A program made the translations under genes and the position numbers. This document shows positions 23,584-31,657 of a stretch of 64,000 bases of DNA, one piece after another. The DNA comes from JAGCJX01 sp045638645 (GTDB lineage Bacteria > Bacteroidota > Bacteroidia > Bacteroidales > UBA932), in contig JAZUBU010000015.1 in assembly GCA_045638645.1 (NCBI GenBank), positions 124,001 through 188,000 of the forward strand, in the 5' to 3' direction. Every line of letters begins with the position of its first letter. The first letter of the stretch is position 1. A model generated the notes under the pieces. The model worked only from the letters and a program-made list of their open reading frames with translations. It ran no database searches and was not told where the DNA came from.

Positions 23584-24588
23584 ATGAAGAAAATATTGTC
23601 TTGGAGTTGGCTGGCTGTTTTGGCCTTGATTGTATGTGCTTCTTGTGAAGAGGAGGATTCCAAGGATTATAATTATATGGAAGGTGAGGTGGAATACGAA
23701 CTTCCTGATTTTTGTGTAGTTGGAGATGTGCTGGACATTGAGTTGAAGGGAGAGGGGATTACCAAACCTGCAGATGCCCAATACAACTGGATTTTTGATG
23801 ACGACACGACTTTCAACACCCGGGCCATCCGTCTGGAGATTCCGGATTCAGCTGCCGTTTATTGGCTGACCTGTTTTGTCCGTTACGACGGTTACCTGCA
23901 GGTTACCAACAAACAGTCGATCCGGGCGTTGGATACGGTTTTCAATGGCTCTGTTTCGGGTTTGATTCCGGGTACCCATACATTTGAGGATCCCCGAGAT
24001 AATCGGGAGTATCAATATGTCACATTGGGAAATCTGGATTGGTTTGTAGAAAATCTGGCCTTTACCGGTGCCGGACGTCCCTATTCGGGGAATGATTTGA
24101 TGAACCGCGTGTATGGCCGTTACTACTCCTGGTCCGAGGCGACTGGTAACGAAGCGGGAAGTGGTCTGGGACAAGGTCCGCAAGGAATTTGCCCGGAAGG
24201 CTGGAGCATTCCGACGGCGGAGGACTGGGCCGATCTGGCGATGGCCGTTTCTGCCGGGGAGGTAGATGATTTTTATCGGACTTGGCCGAACCTGGGTTCT
24301 GTGTTGTCTGCCGACGCTCTTGAAAATCAAGAGAGAATGTGGCCTTATAGTCCGGATAACCGGCACGAGAATACCTACGGTTGGAATGCCTTTCCGGCGG
24401 GTAATTCCCGCGACTCCCACAACCGTTTTGAAAATGTGGGAACTTATGGCATGTGGTGGTCGTCTGCTGAAAAAGATGAAGCCAATGCCTATTACCGGTA
24501 TATTTATTACAACCATTCGGACTGTCAGGTTCATTTTGTGGACAAGCAGGAGTTCGGCATGCCGGTGCGTTGTGTTCGATTAAAATAA
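23584..24588 (+). CDS. FISUMP-domain lipoprotein
   Basis: A 334-residue lipoprotein (MKKILSWSWLAVLALIVCASC, Cys21). An N-terminal Ig/PKD-like part (about residues 30-120, with YNWIFDDDTTFNTR) is followed by a FISUMP domain (Fibrobacter succinogenes major paralogous domain): LGNLDWFVENLAFTG, GRYYSWSEATG, GICPEGWSIPTAEDW, MWWSSAEKDEANAYYRYI and a final PVRCVRLK. Such proteins are exported and often sit at the cell surface; some bind polysaccharide, but the role here is unknown. It is followed after 12 bases by lemA. Confidence 0.85.
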   Translation: MKKILSWSWLAVLALIVCASCEEEDSKDYNYMEGEVEYELPDFCVVGDVLDIELKGEGITKPADAQYNWIFDDDTTFNTRAIRLEIPDSAAVYWLTCFVRYDGYLQVTNKQSIRALDTVFNGSVSGLIPGTHTFEDPRDNREYQYVTLGNLDWFVENLAFTGAGRPYSGNDLMNRVYGRYYSWSEATGNEAGSGLGQGPQGICPEGWSIPTAEDWADLAMAVSAGEVDDFYRTWPNLGSVLSADALENQERMWPYSPDNRHENTYGWNAFPAGNSRDSHNRFENVGTYGMWWSSAEKDEANAYYRYIYYNHSDCQVHFVDKQEFGMPVRCVRLK

Positions 24589-24600
24589 AGTTACAAGCAA

Positions 24601-25191
24601 ATGAAAAAAGGAACAATTGTAGGAATCAGTGTTGCCGTTGTTGTATTGGCAATCTTCTTTTGGTTCAAGAGTACTTATAATGGTCTGGTCCGTATGGACG
24701 AGCAGGTATCGGCTGCTTGGTCGCAGGTGGAAAATGTGTATCAGCGCCGTGCGGATTTGATTCCCAATCTGGTGGCTACCGTGAAAGGCTATGCGGCTCA
24801 CGAGTCCGCTACCTTGGAACAAGTTGTGGCTGCCCGTTCCCGGGCGACGCAGGTGAGTGTCAATGCGGATCAGCTTACCCCTGAAAAATTGGCGCAATTC
24901 CAAGAAGCCCAAGGAGAATTGGGCAGTGCACTGGGTCGCTTGATGATGTTGACAGAAAGTTATCCGGATTTGAAGGCTAACCAAAACTTTTCTGAGTTAC
25001 AAGCCGAATTGAGCGGTACAGAAAATAGAATCACGGTGGAACGCAAGAAGTTCAACGAAGCCGCCCGTGCCTATAATACCGCGATCCGGACCTTTCCCAG
25101 AAATGTGTTGGCAAATCTGTTTGGCTTTACACAAAAGTCTTATTTTGAAGCCCAATCCGGTGCAGAAACAGCTCCGGTCGTAAGTTTCTAG
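24601..25191 (+). CDS. LemA-family membrane protein
   Basis: A 196-residue protein with one N-terminal membrane segment (about residues 5-22), facing the remaining helical domain outward or into the periplasm as in the family. Diagnostic stretches: AAWSQVENVYQRRADLIPNLVATVKGYAAHE, the NFSELQAELSGTENRI helix, and AYNTAIRTFPRNVLANLFGF. LemA is widely paired with TPM proteins, as here (next two genes), in a group thought to serve envelope quality control; the activity is unknown. Confidence 0.93.
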   Translation: MKKGTIVGISVAVVVLAIFFWFKSTYNGLVRMDEQVSAAWSQVENVYQRRADLIPNLVATVKGYAAHESATLEQVVAARSRATQVSVNADQLTPEKLAQFQEAQGELGSALGRLMMLTESYPDLKANQNFSELQAELSGTENRITVERKKFNEAARAYNTAIRTFPRNVLANLFGFTQKSYFEAQSGAETAPVVSF

Positions 25192-25212
25192 AAGCTGGGA
25201 ATTTGCTGTCAG

Positions 25213-25650
25213 ATGGGAGCCTCCAAGTTTTTGACGCCGCAAGAACAGCGTCGGATTGTTGCGGCCATTGAGGAAGCGGAACGTTGTACCTCCGGAGAGA
25301 TCCGTGTCCACATCGAGTCCCGTTGTTCCGGGAACCCGGTGGAGCGTGCGGTCTATTTGTTTGATCATCTCAAGATGTATGAGACCGCCCAACGGAATGG
25401 TGTGCTGATTTATGTTGCCTATCAGTCGCATAAGTTGGCCATTTGGGGGGACGAGGGTATTCATGGTGTTGTCCCGGGCGATTTTTGGGATACCATCAAG
25501 GACCGTTTGTTGCAAAGTTTTTCAAAAGGGGCTTATACCGACGGCCTTGTGGAAGCCATCCGTCAAGCCGGCCATCAGCTGAAAACCTATTTCCCTTATC
25601 AGTCAGACGATGTCAATGAGCAAAGCGATGAAATATCTTTTGGTGATTAA
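25213..25650 (+). CDS. TPM-domain protein, soluble form
   Basis: A 145-residue TPM_phosphatase-domain protein without signal peptide or membrane segment. FLTPQEQRRIVAAIEEAERCTSGEIRVHIE and the later YVAYQSHKLAIWGDEGIH are typical, and the domain ends at about residue 130. It is therefore expected in the cytoplasm or on the inner face of the membrane, in contrast to the exported TPM protein next to it. Its 3' end overlaps that gene by up to 41 bases. Domain assignment is good; function is unknown. Confidence 0.87.
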   Translation: MGASKFLTPQEQRRIVAAIEEAERCTSGEIRVHIESRCSGNPVERAVYLFDHLKMYETAQRNGVLIYVAYQSHKLAIWGDEGIHGVVPGDFWDTIKDRLLQSFSKGAYTDGLVEAIRQAGHQLKTYFPYQSDDVNEQSDEISFGD

Positions 25651-26440
25651 GTGCGCCTTGCTGTGCCTGTTCGCAGTTGTTTCTGCAGAGGGCATGCTGG
25701 CACAAGTGCCTCCCAAACCCTCGGTTCCCACTGCGGTCAATGATTATGCAGGCATTTTCCGTTCCGGTCAAAAGCAGGAGTTGGAGCAACGTCTGGTGGA
25801 TTTTGCGGCCCGAACCTCCAACCGTGTGGTGGTGGTGACTGCCTCTGATTTGGGAGGTATGTCTGCGATGGAATATGCGGTGGAAATTGGAGAGACCTGG
25901 GGGGTCGGATCTTCTAAATTTGACAATGGAATCGTTTTGCTGATCAAACCCAAGACTAGGACACGGGGAGAAGTATTCATTGCGGTCGGCTATGGTTTGG
26001 AACCGGCCATTCCGGACGGGGTTGCCAAGCGTATCATCGATAACCAGTTGATCCCTCATTTTCAGGAGAATGATTATTATGGCGGAGTGGAGGCTGCCTT
26101 GGATGTCCTTCTGCCTTTGGCTGCGGGAGAAATTACTTATGCAGAACTGGAAGAGCAGGAACGTCTGGAGGGAATCATCGCTATTGTGGTCTTTTTGCTG
26201 TTCATGGGTTTGTTTGGGGTACTTGTGGTACAGGCAGCCAAAAAACAGGGACCCACGGTCATTGCTGGCAGTGGATCCCGTAATGCGTCTTTAGGTGACG
26301 TGATTTTCTGGACCTCCCTTATGGGTGGGGGAAATCACCGGTCCTCATACCGAGGCGGTAGTGGCTTCGGCGGCGGGGGCTACGGCGGAGGCTCCGGCGG
26401 TGGTTCTTTTGGGGGCGGCGGTGCCGGTGGAAGCTGGTAG
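25610..26440 (+). CDS. TPM-domain protein, exported and membrane-anchored, with Gly-rich tail
   Basis: A protein of up to 276 residues. Signal peptide (LLVIKCALLCLFAVVSAEGMLA), TPM domain at about residues 40-165 (NDYAGIFRSGQKQELEQRL, VVVVTASDL, IGETWGVGSSKFDNGIVLLI, GYGLEPAIPDG), a membrane helix at about 187-207, and a C-terminal run of Gly, Ser, Phe and Tyr (YRGGSGFGGGGYGGGSGG). This is the YgcG layout. ATGs at 25610, 25616 and 25628 are all in frame; the last gives a cleaner signal peptide. The Gly-rich tail lies opposite the end of phoH for 96 bases. Confidence 0.9.
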   Translation: MSMSKAMKYLLVIKCALLCLFAVVSAEGMLAQVPPKPSVPTAVNDYAGIFRSGQKQELEQRLVDFAARTSNRVVVVTASDLGGMSAMEYAVEIGETWGVGSSKFDNGIVLLIKPKTRTRGEVFIAVGYGLEPAIPDGVAKRIIDNQLIPHFQENDYYGGVEAALDVLLPLAAGEITYAELEEQERLEGIIAIVVFLLFMGLFGVLVVQAAKKQGPTVIAGSGSRNASLGDVIFWTSLMGGGNHRSSYRGGSGFGGGGYGGGSGGGSFGGGGAGGSW

Positions 26441-27376
26441 CTGTTCAAAGGCCTTTACAATCTTGGTGACCAGCGGGTGACGCACAATGTCTCCCGTGGC
26501 AAATTCAACGACCCCCACACCCGGGATGTTGCGGACCAGTTCGATACCACGCAAGAGCCCGGAATCCCGTTTGTTGGGCAAATCAATCTGGGTTGCATCT
26601 CCGGTTACGATGAATTTTGCATGACAACCCATCCGTGTCAGAAACATTTTCAATTGGCTCAAACTGGTGTTCTGTGCTTCGTCGAGGATGACGAAAGCAC
26701 TGTCCAGCGTTCGTCCGCGCATGTAGGCAAGCGGGGCAATCTGGATGATGCCTTCTTCCATCAATGCCTGAAGTTTTTTGGGATGAATCATGTCGTGGAG
26801 CGCGTCGTAGAGTGGTTGCAAGTAGGGATCCAGTTTTTCTTTCATGTCTCCAGGCAGGAAACCGAGACGTTCTCCAGCTTCAACAGCAGGACGGGTGAGG
26901 ATGAGCTTTTTGACCTCGCGATTTTTCAACGCTTTGACCGCAAGGGCGATGGCAGTGTATGTTTTCCCGGAACCGGCCGGGCCTACCGCAAACAGCAGGT
27001 CGTTTTTTGCATAGAGATCCACCAATTTCTTCTGATTGGGTGTGCGGGCCGTGATGATGCGACCTTCGTTGCCGTACACAATGGTGTAGGGATCGGTGGT
27101 GTGCTCTTCCGAGCGCAGGTCGCTGTCTTCAAAGAGTTGGTCCACGTCTGCCGGTGTCAGGTGACTTTTCCGGCGTCGCAGGAGGATGAGGGCCTGCAGG
27201 CTTTCTTCGAAGCGTTGCATGTCGACCGGTGAACCGTGCAGGCGGAGTTCGTTGCCCCGTGCCACGATTTTTAGCTTGGGAAAGTAGCTTTGCAGACGTT
27301 CCAGGTTTCGGTTGTTGACCCCGTAAATGGCAATCGGGTCGATTTCTTTGAGTTCTATGGTTTTATCTAGATTCAT
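26345..27376 (-). CDS. phoH: PhoH-family ATPase
   Basis: A 343-residue cytoplasmic P-loop protein. An N-terminal KH-like portion (GVNNRNLERLQSYFPKLKIVARGNELRLHG) is followed by the PhoH ATPase: Walker A GPAGSGKTYTA at about residues 130-140, TRPAVEAGERLGFLPGD, Walker B AFVILDEAQNTS, and TGDATQIDLP. The family binds RNA and is linked to ribosome or RNA quality control. The last ~27 residues are an Ala/Thr-rich tail (AAPKRTTAGASAVAPAAEAT), read from DNA that also encodes the Gly-rich tail of the convergent TPM protein. Start ATG 27376 overlaps the preceding CapA-like gene by 14 bases; a start at 27400 is also possible. Confidence 0.93.
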   Translation of the reverse strand: MNLDKTIELKEIDPIAIYGVNNRNLERLQSYFPKLKIVARGNELRLHGSPVDMQRFEESLQALILLRRRKSHLTPADVDQLFEDSDLRSEEHTTDPYTIVYGNEGRIITARTPNQKKLVDLYAKNDLLFAVGPAGSGKTYTAIALAVKALKNREVKKLILTRPAVEAGERLGFLPGDMKEKLDPYLQPLYDALHDMIHPKKLQALMEEGIIQIAPLAYMRGRTLDSAFVILDEAQNTSLSQLKMFLTRMGCHAKFIVTGDATQIDLPNKRDSGLLRGIELVRNIPGVGVVEFATGDIVRHPLVTKIVKAFEQLPASTGTAAPKRTTAGASAVAPAAEATTASV

Positions 27377-28502
27377 ATTCAATGGATTGTTGTTTCTCAA
27401 AATAGGCTTTCAGACGACGGTATTCGGACATCATTCGATCATAGTCGGCAGGGTTGCAAAACTCGTTCCGACGATTCCGGTAGTCTTCGACTGGCAGGAT
27501 GGTATAGTTCTTTTCAAAGCCACCGGCGCGGGAACACCAGAGCCACACCGTGCGGTGTGCCGCAATCTGCAACCGGCCGAGCCGGTCTCTGACCAACTGT
27601 ACTTCGGCAAGGAATCCGATGCGGGAGTTTTCAATGCTCATGTTGGAGATGGCATTGCCCAAGGAAAACCAGGTGAGTCGTTCCCGACGGTAACCGTCCC
27701 AATCCCTTTGCACGGGTTGTACGACGTGAGGGTGAGTACCGACGATGATACGGACCCCGTGTTCGTACAGGAACTGCTGCCAGTCGTATTGGGCTGTGTT
27801 GGGGAGCAAGTGGTATTCGTCACCCCAATGGGGTAAGGCAATGATCCAATCTGCACCTTGTTCCTGAGCGCGGGTCAGGTCCTCCAGGACACTGGTTTGA
27901 TCCATCCGGTTGACTACCCAGGGAGTGGGCACCCGAATGCCATTGGTTCCGTAGGTAAAATTGACCAAGGCAATGCGTTGTCCGTTTTGTTCCAGGATCA
28001 AGGGACTGTTCGAGTCCCGTTCGCCTGCATCGCGGAAACTTCCGGTGTGCAGGATGTTCAGACTGTCCAGTAAACGGTGTGTGTGCTCCAGGCCTCGCCG
28101 GCCTTTGTCGCAGATGTGGTTGTTGGCGTTGAGCAACACATCGATACCGGCTTTTTTTGCTTCGATGGCCAATGTCGCCGGAGCTGAGAAACTGGGATAG
28201 CCGCTGTATGGGGTCGGACCGATGGGGCATTCCAGGTTGGCTACTGCCAGATCGGCTTCGTCCAAATACGGTTGGATGTGACGGAAGTACGAACTCAAGT
28301 CATAGGATTCCGAGACCAGTGAGTCGGCTCCGGGCTTCAGCGCAGCGCGTAGTTGTGCGCGGTGCATCATGAGGTCTCCGAGGAAGACCAGGTGTACCGT
28401 ATCGGATGCGCACCCCTGTGCCTGTACCGGGAGGGAAGTTGGCGCCAGGAGCAGGATCCAGACCCAAGCAAGAAAGGAGGCTGGTAACTTAATTTTCTCC
28501 AA
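27363..28502 (-). CDS. CapA-like (PGA_cap) metallophosphatase-fold protein, exported
   Basis: A 379-residue protein with a signal peptide (cleaved near VQAQG, about residue 30). The CapA/PgsA domain fills the rest: FLGDLMMHRAQ, VANLECPIG, NANNHICDKG, LPHWGDEYHLLP and GTHPHVVQPVQ, the metal-binding Asp, Asn and His residues of a calcineurin-like fold. Such domains occur in poly-gamma-glutamate capsule proteins, but no pgsBC genes are near, so the function here is open. It is 12 bases downstream of the DUF389 gene and overlaps phoH by 14 bases, forming a three-gene operon. Confidence 0.9.
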   Translation of the reverse strand: MEKIKLPASFLAWVWILLLAPTSLPVQAQGCASDTVHLVFLGDLMMHRAQLRAALKPGADSLVSESYDLSSYFRHIQPYLDEADLAVANLECPIGPTPYSGYPSFSAPATLAIEAKKAGIDVLLNANNHICDKGRRGLEHTHRLLDSLNILHTGSFRDAGERDSNSPLILEQNGQRIALVNFTYGTNGIRVPTPWVVNRMDQTSVLEDLTRAQEQGADWIIALPHWGDEYHLLPNTAQYDWQQFLYEHGVRIIVGTHPHVVQPVQRDWDGYRRERLTWFSLGNAISNMSIENSRIGFLAEVQLVRDRLGRLQIAAHRTVWLWCSRAGGFEKNYTILPVEDYRNRRNEFCNPADYDRMMSEYRRLKAYFEKQQSIEYESR

Positions 28503-28514
28503 GGGTACGGTCGG

Positions 28515-29873
28515 TTAGTATTGGACAAGTTTCAGGTTGTTGAAGCCCAGGCGTACTTTGAGCCAGTGTTCGATTTTGTCGGACTCTTCGGCACTCAACG
28601 GTTCTTTCCAGTGGATGATGGCAATGATGCTTTCTTCGGTCAGGAATGTCTGGGGATTGACGGTCGCTCCCCGGGCTATGGAGAAGCTTTCGACATCCGG
28701 TTGTTGGGCCAGGATTTCCCGTAGAATTTGTTCATAGGGGAGGGCTTGTTCCCGGTAACCTTTCAATTCTTTTTCCAAGCGGGCAATGTGTTCTTCGCGT
28801 TTGGAGATTTCGAGATCGTTCCGTTCAAAGAGGCTCATGAAGAATTCCTTGTCGGTTCCGGTCTTTTCCATATCTGCCACGTTTTGTTGGATGACCAGTT
28901 GTTTCCGTTGGAGTCCATGTTTCTCAAAACTTTGATAGAGGACTTCCTTTTCGGTCTCCGTGAGCGCATCCCCGGCAATGGAAATGCGGACAACGGCCGG
29001 TTTTTCGTGGAAATTGATGGTGTGGTCGTAGATGTAGCTATGGGAAAGTGTTTTGTTCTCTTTTATGAATTCGTTGACTTTGAGACTGATGCGGTTCTCT
29101 TTGGTTACAACAATCGCCGAGTAGATGCTCGGGATGATGAGAATAACGGTCAAAATGGAAATCGTCCGGTGTACCTTGCGCTGGCGAAGGGGATCGGTGA
29201 AACTGGCTTCGGGGAAGTGCAGGTGTTTGACGGTGACAAAGGTCGCCAGGGCGATGAACACGCTGTTGATGAAGAACAGGTACAACGCTCCGATCAGGTA
29301 GGACCATTGGCCGGTAGCCAGGGCATATCCGCAGGTGCAGAGCGGAGGCATCAAGGCGGTGGCAATGGCAACTCCCGAAAAGACGGAGCCTTTTTCTTTC
29401 CGGCTGATTTCAATGATGCCGGCAAATCCCCCAAATAAAGCGATGAGTACGTCAAAAATGGTCGGATTGGTCCGTGCCAGCAGTTCGGACGGGTTCTCCA
29501 GTGACAACGGCGTCACCAGAAAATACAGGAACGAGGCACAAAGACTGAAAAGCACCATGATGAGCAGGTTCTTTGCCGCCTTGCGCAGGGTTTGCATATC
29601 GTTGATCCCCATCGAGTAGCCGACTCCAATGATGGGACCCATCAAGGGAGAGATCAACATGGCTCCGATGATGACGGGAATGGAATTGACATTCAATCCG
29701 ACAGAGGCTATGACGATGGCGGCGACCAGAATGTATACGTTCGGCCCTTTGAAGGAAATGTTTCGCGTGATGTTGGCGGTAGCCCCTTCCAGGTCCAGGT
29801 CATCCGTCAGGCGGGTGATGTCGCGGAAGGTGGTCAGGACTCGTCGCAGTGTACTTTTTGTATTGGAATTCAT
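28515..29873 (-). CDS. DUF389-family membrane protein with coiled-coil C-terminus
   Basis: A 452-residue protein. After a short cytoplasmic head come six or so membrane segments with the DUF389 core: VYILVAAIVIASVGLNVNSIPVIIGAMLISPLMGPIIG, FGGFAGIIEISR and GVAIATALMPPLCTCGY. The C-terminal ~200 residues are soluble, with a Glu/Lys-rich coiled coil (EEHIARLEKELKGY) and a final beta-like region; this extension makes it longer than bare DUF389 domains. The role is unknown. Start ATG 29873 gives MNSNTKSTLRRV; the longer ORF runs back through the intergenic promoters and is rejected. Confidence 0.87.
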   Translation of the reverse strand: MNSNTKSTLRRVLTTFRDITRLTDDLDLEGATANITRNISFKGPNVYILVAAIVIASVGLNVNSIPVIIGAMLISPLMGPIIGVGYSMGINDMQTLRKAAKNLLIMVLFSLCASFLYFLVTPLSLENPSELLARTNPTIFDVLIALFGGFAGIIEISRKEKGSVFSGVAIATALMPPLCTCGYALATGQWSYLIGALYLFFINSVFIALATFVTVKHLHFPEASFTDPLRQRKVHRTISILTVILIIPSIYSAIVVTKENRISLKVNEFIKENKTLSHSYIYDHTINFHEKPAVVRISIAGDALTETEKEVLYQSFEKHGLQRKQLVIQQNVADMEKTGTDKEFFMSLFERNDLEISKREEHIARLEKELKGYREQALPYEQILREILAQQPDVESFSIARGATVNPQTFLTEESIIAIIHWKEPLSAEESDKIEHWLKVRLGFNNLKLVQY

Positions 29874-29907
29874 GTGTTCTTCTTTTAATTTGTAAATATA
29901 CATTTTT

Positions 29908-29938
29908 TTTGTGTTTGTACGATAAATCCCTAAATTTG
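29908..29938 (+). promoter_or_regulatory. Promoter of the SPOR-domain lipoprotein gene
   Basis: TTTG (29908-29911), a 19-base spacer and TAAATTTG (29931-29938): an excellent match to the Bacteroidota consensus. The ATG is 28 bases downstream. Confidence 0.75.
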
Positions 29939-29965
29939 TTCGAATAAACTTTAATACCTTATCGT

Positions 29966-30442
29966 ATGAGAACATCCAGATTCTTATTGGTCCTGGTAGC
30001 GGGGATGATGCTGGTCAGCAGTTGTGATTTTTTCAGATCCCTGTTGGGAAAACCCACGTCCGAAGATTTGGAGCGGATGCGCATTGAGGCGGAGGCAGAA
30101 GCCCGTCAGCGCTTTCTCCGGGATTCTGTAGAACGGGCCAAGGCGGATTCCATAGCTTTTGCCCAGGCACAAGAGGCCATGAAACCGAAATTGGAGGGAC
30201 GGTACCTGGTGGTGGTCGGAAGTTTTATGGCGCATGCGAATGCTGAGCGGATGATGGAGCTCTTGACCAAGGAAGGTTACCAACCGCAGACCATTCATTT
30301 CAGAAATGGATTTGATGGCGTGGCTGTTTCTGCATACGATTCTTTCCGTGAGGCTTGCAATGCCATGGATGACCTCTATGAATTTGAATTTGCCCCGGAT
30401 GATATCTGGATTTACGACGTCCAACAGAATTTGCACGAATAA
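29966..30442 (+). CDS. SPOR-domain lipoprotein
   Basis: A 158-residue lipoprotein (LVSSC, Cys20). A helical, charged linker (about residues 32-70, many Glu, Arg and Ala) leads to a C-terminal SPOR domain: GRYLVVVGSFMAHANAERMMELLTKEGYQPQ and VAVSAYDSFREACNAMDDL. SPOR domains bind glycan strands stripped of stem peptides at division sites, so a role in septal wall processing is likely. gcvT begins 24 bases later without an obvious promoter of its own. Confidence 0.9.
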   Translation: MRTSRFLLVLVAGMMLVSSCDFFRSLLGKPTSEDLERMRIEAEAEARQRFLRDSVERAKADSIAFAQAQEAMKPKLEGRYLVVVGSFMAHANAERMMELLTKEGYQPQTIHFRNGFDGVAVSAYDSFREACNAMDDLYEFEFAPDDIWIYDVQQNLHE

Positions 30443-30466
30443 TCAATTGTTTAATAAAAGCATAAA

Positions 30467-31573
30467 ATGAAAACTACAGCATTTACTGAAAAACACATTG
30501 CCTTGGGTGCCAAGATGGTTCCCTTTGCCGGCTATAACATGCCGGTTGAATACGTAGGTATCAACGACGAGCACAACTGGGTGCGTCAAGCTGTTGGTGT
30601 ATTCGATGTGTCGCACATGGGTGAGTTCTGGGTGAAAGGTCCGAACGCGTTGGCTTTCCTCCAATACGTAACTACCAACGATGTGGCCGCTCTGTACCCG
30701 GGCAAGGTTCAATATTCCTGCATGCCGAACGGCAAAGGCGGTATTGTGGATGACTTGTTGGTGTACTGCATTGATGCAGAAACTTACTTGTTGGTTCCGA
30801 ACGCTGCAAACATTGAAAAAGACTGGAATCACCTTTGTGCAATTGCACCCAAATTCAACATCACCCCGGGTAAAGAATTGTACAATGCTTCTGACGAAAT
30901 CTGCCAATTGGCCATCCAAGGACCCAAAGCATTGCAAGTGATGCAAAAGATCTGCGACGAAAACGTGGTGGATATGGAATATTACACATTCAAGAAACTG
31001 ACCGTAGGCGGTATCAAGAATGCCATTCTTTCAACCACTGGTTACACCGGATCAGGCGGATGCGAAGTGTATGTTGCCAACGAAGATGCAGAACAATTGT
31101 GGGCTGCTGTTTTTGAGGCCGGCAAAGAAGAAGGCATTCGTCCCATCGGTTTGGGTGCTCGTGACACCTTGCGTTTGGAAATGGGCTTCTGCTTGTATGG
31201 CAACGATATCGACGACACCACTTCTCCCCTGGAAGCCGGATTGAACTGGTTGACCAAATTCAGTGAAGAAAAAGGTGATTTCGTGGACAAGGAATACATG
31301 TTGAACCAAAAAGCCGAAGGTCTGAAACGCAAACTCGTTGGTTTTGAATTGGTGGATCGTGGTATTCCGCGTCACGGTTATCCCGTATGCGATGCAGAAG
31401 GCAACGAAATCGGTTTTGTGACCTCAGGTACCATGGGCCCCTCTGTGAAAAAAGCCGTGGGTATGGCATACGTGGCAGCTCCGCTCTTCAAATTGGGTAG
31501 CGAAATCTACATCAAGGTTCGTGATCGTCTGTTGAAGGCTGTGGTTGTGAAGACTCCTTTCTACAAAGCATAA
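30467..31573 (+). CDS. gcvT: Aminomethyltransferase, T protein of the glycine cleavage system
   Basis: A 368-residue folate-dependent enzyme that moves the methylene group from lipoyl-bound aminomethyl (H protein) to tetrahydrofolate, releasing ammonia. FAGYNMPVEYVG, GVFDVSHMGE, TTNDVAALYPGKVQYS, GARDTLRLEMGFCLYGNDID and SGTMGPSVKKAVGMAYV are diagnostic; length is normal. gcvH and gcvP are not in this window. Codon use is strongly biased, like glyA and pnp, implying high expression. A strong terminator follows. Confidence 0.97.
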   Translation: MKTTAFTEKHIALGAKMVPFAGYNMPVEYVGINDEHNWVRQAVGVFDVSHMGEFWVKGPNALAFLQYVTTNDVAALYPGKVQYSCMPNGKGGIVDDLLVYCIDAETYLLVPNAANIEKDWNHLCAIAPKFNITPGKELYNASDEICQLAIQGPKALQVMQKICDENVVDMEYYTFKKLTVGGIKNAILSTTGYTGSGGCEVYVANEDAEQLWAAVFEAGKEEGIRPIGLGARDTLRLEMGFCLYGNDIDDTTSPLEAGLNWLTKFSEEKGDFVDKEYMLNQKAEGLKRKLVGFELVDRGIPRHGYPVCDAEGNEIGFVTSGTMGPSVKKAVGMAYVAAPLFKLGSEIYIKVRDRLLKAVVVKTPFYKA

Positions 31574-31594
31574 TCCAATCATCCTGATATCCAG

Positions 31595-31627
31595 GAGGCC
31601 GGTGACTTGTGTCATCCGGCCTCTTTT
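31595..31627 (+). terminator. Terminator after gcvT
   Basis: GAGGCCGGTGAC (31595-31606) pairs with GTCATCCGGCCTC (31611-31623, one bulged T) around TTGT, followed by four T residues. A strong GC-rich stem. Confidence 0.85.
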
Positions 31628-31657
31628 GGCTTAATTCTTGATAGTGAACCGACTCGT

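Noticed and set aside
27363..28502. Poly-gamma-glutamate capsule locus
   Set aside because: The CapA-like protein has no pgsB or pgsC partner; its neighbours are DUF389 and phoH.
30443..30466. Glycine riboswitch before gcvT
   Set aside because: Only 23 bases separate gcvT from the SPOR gene, too short for a riboswitch.
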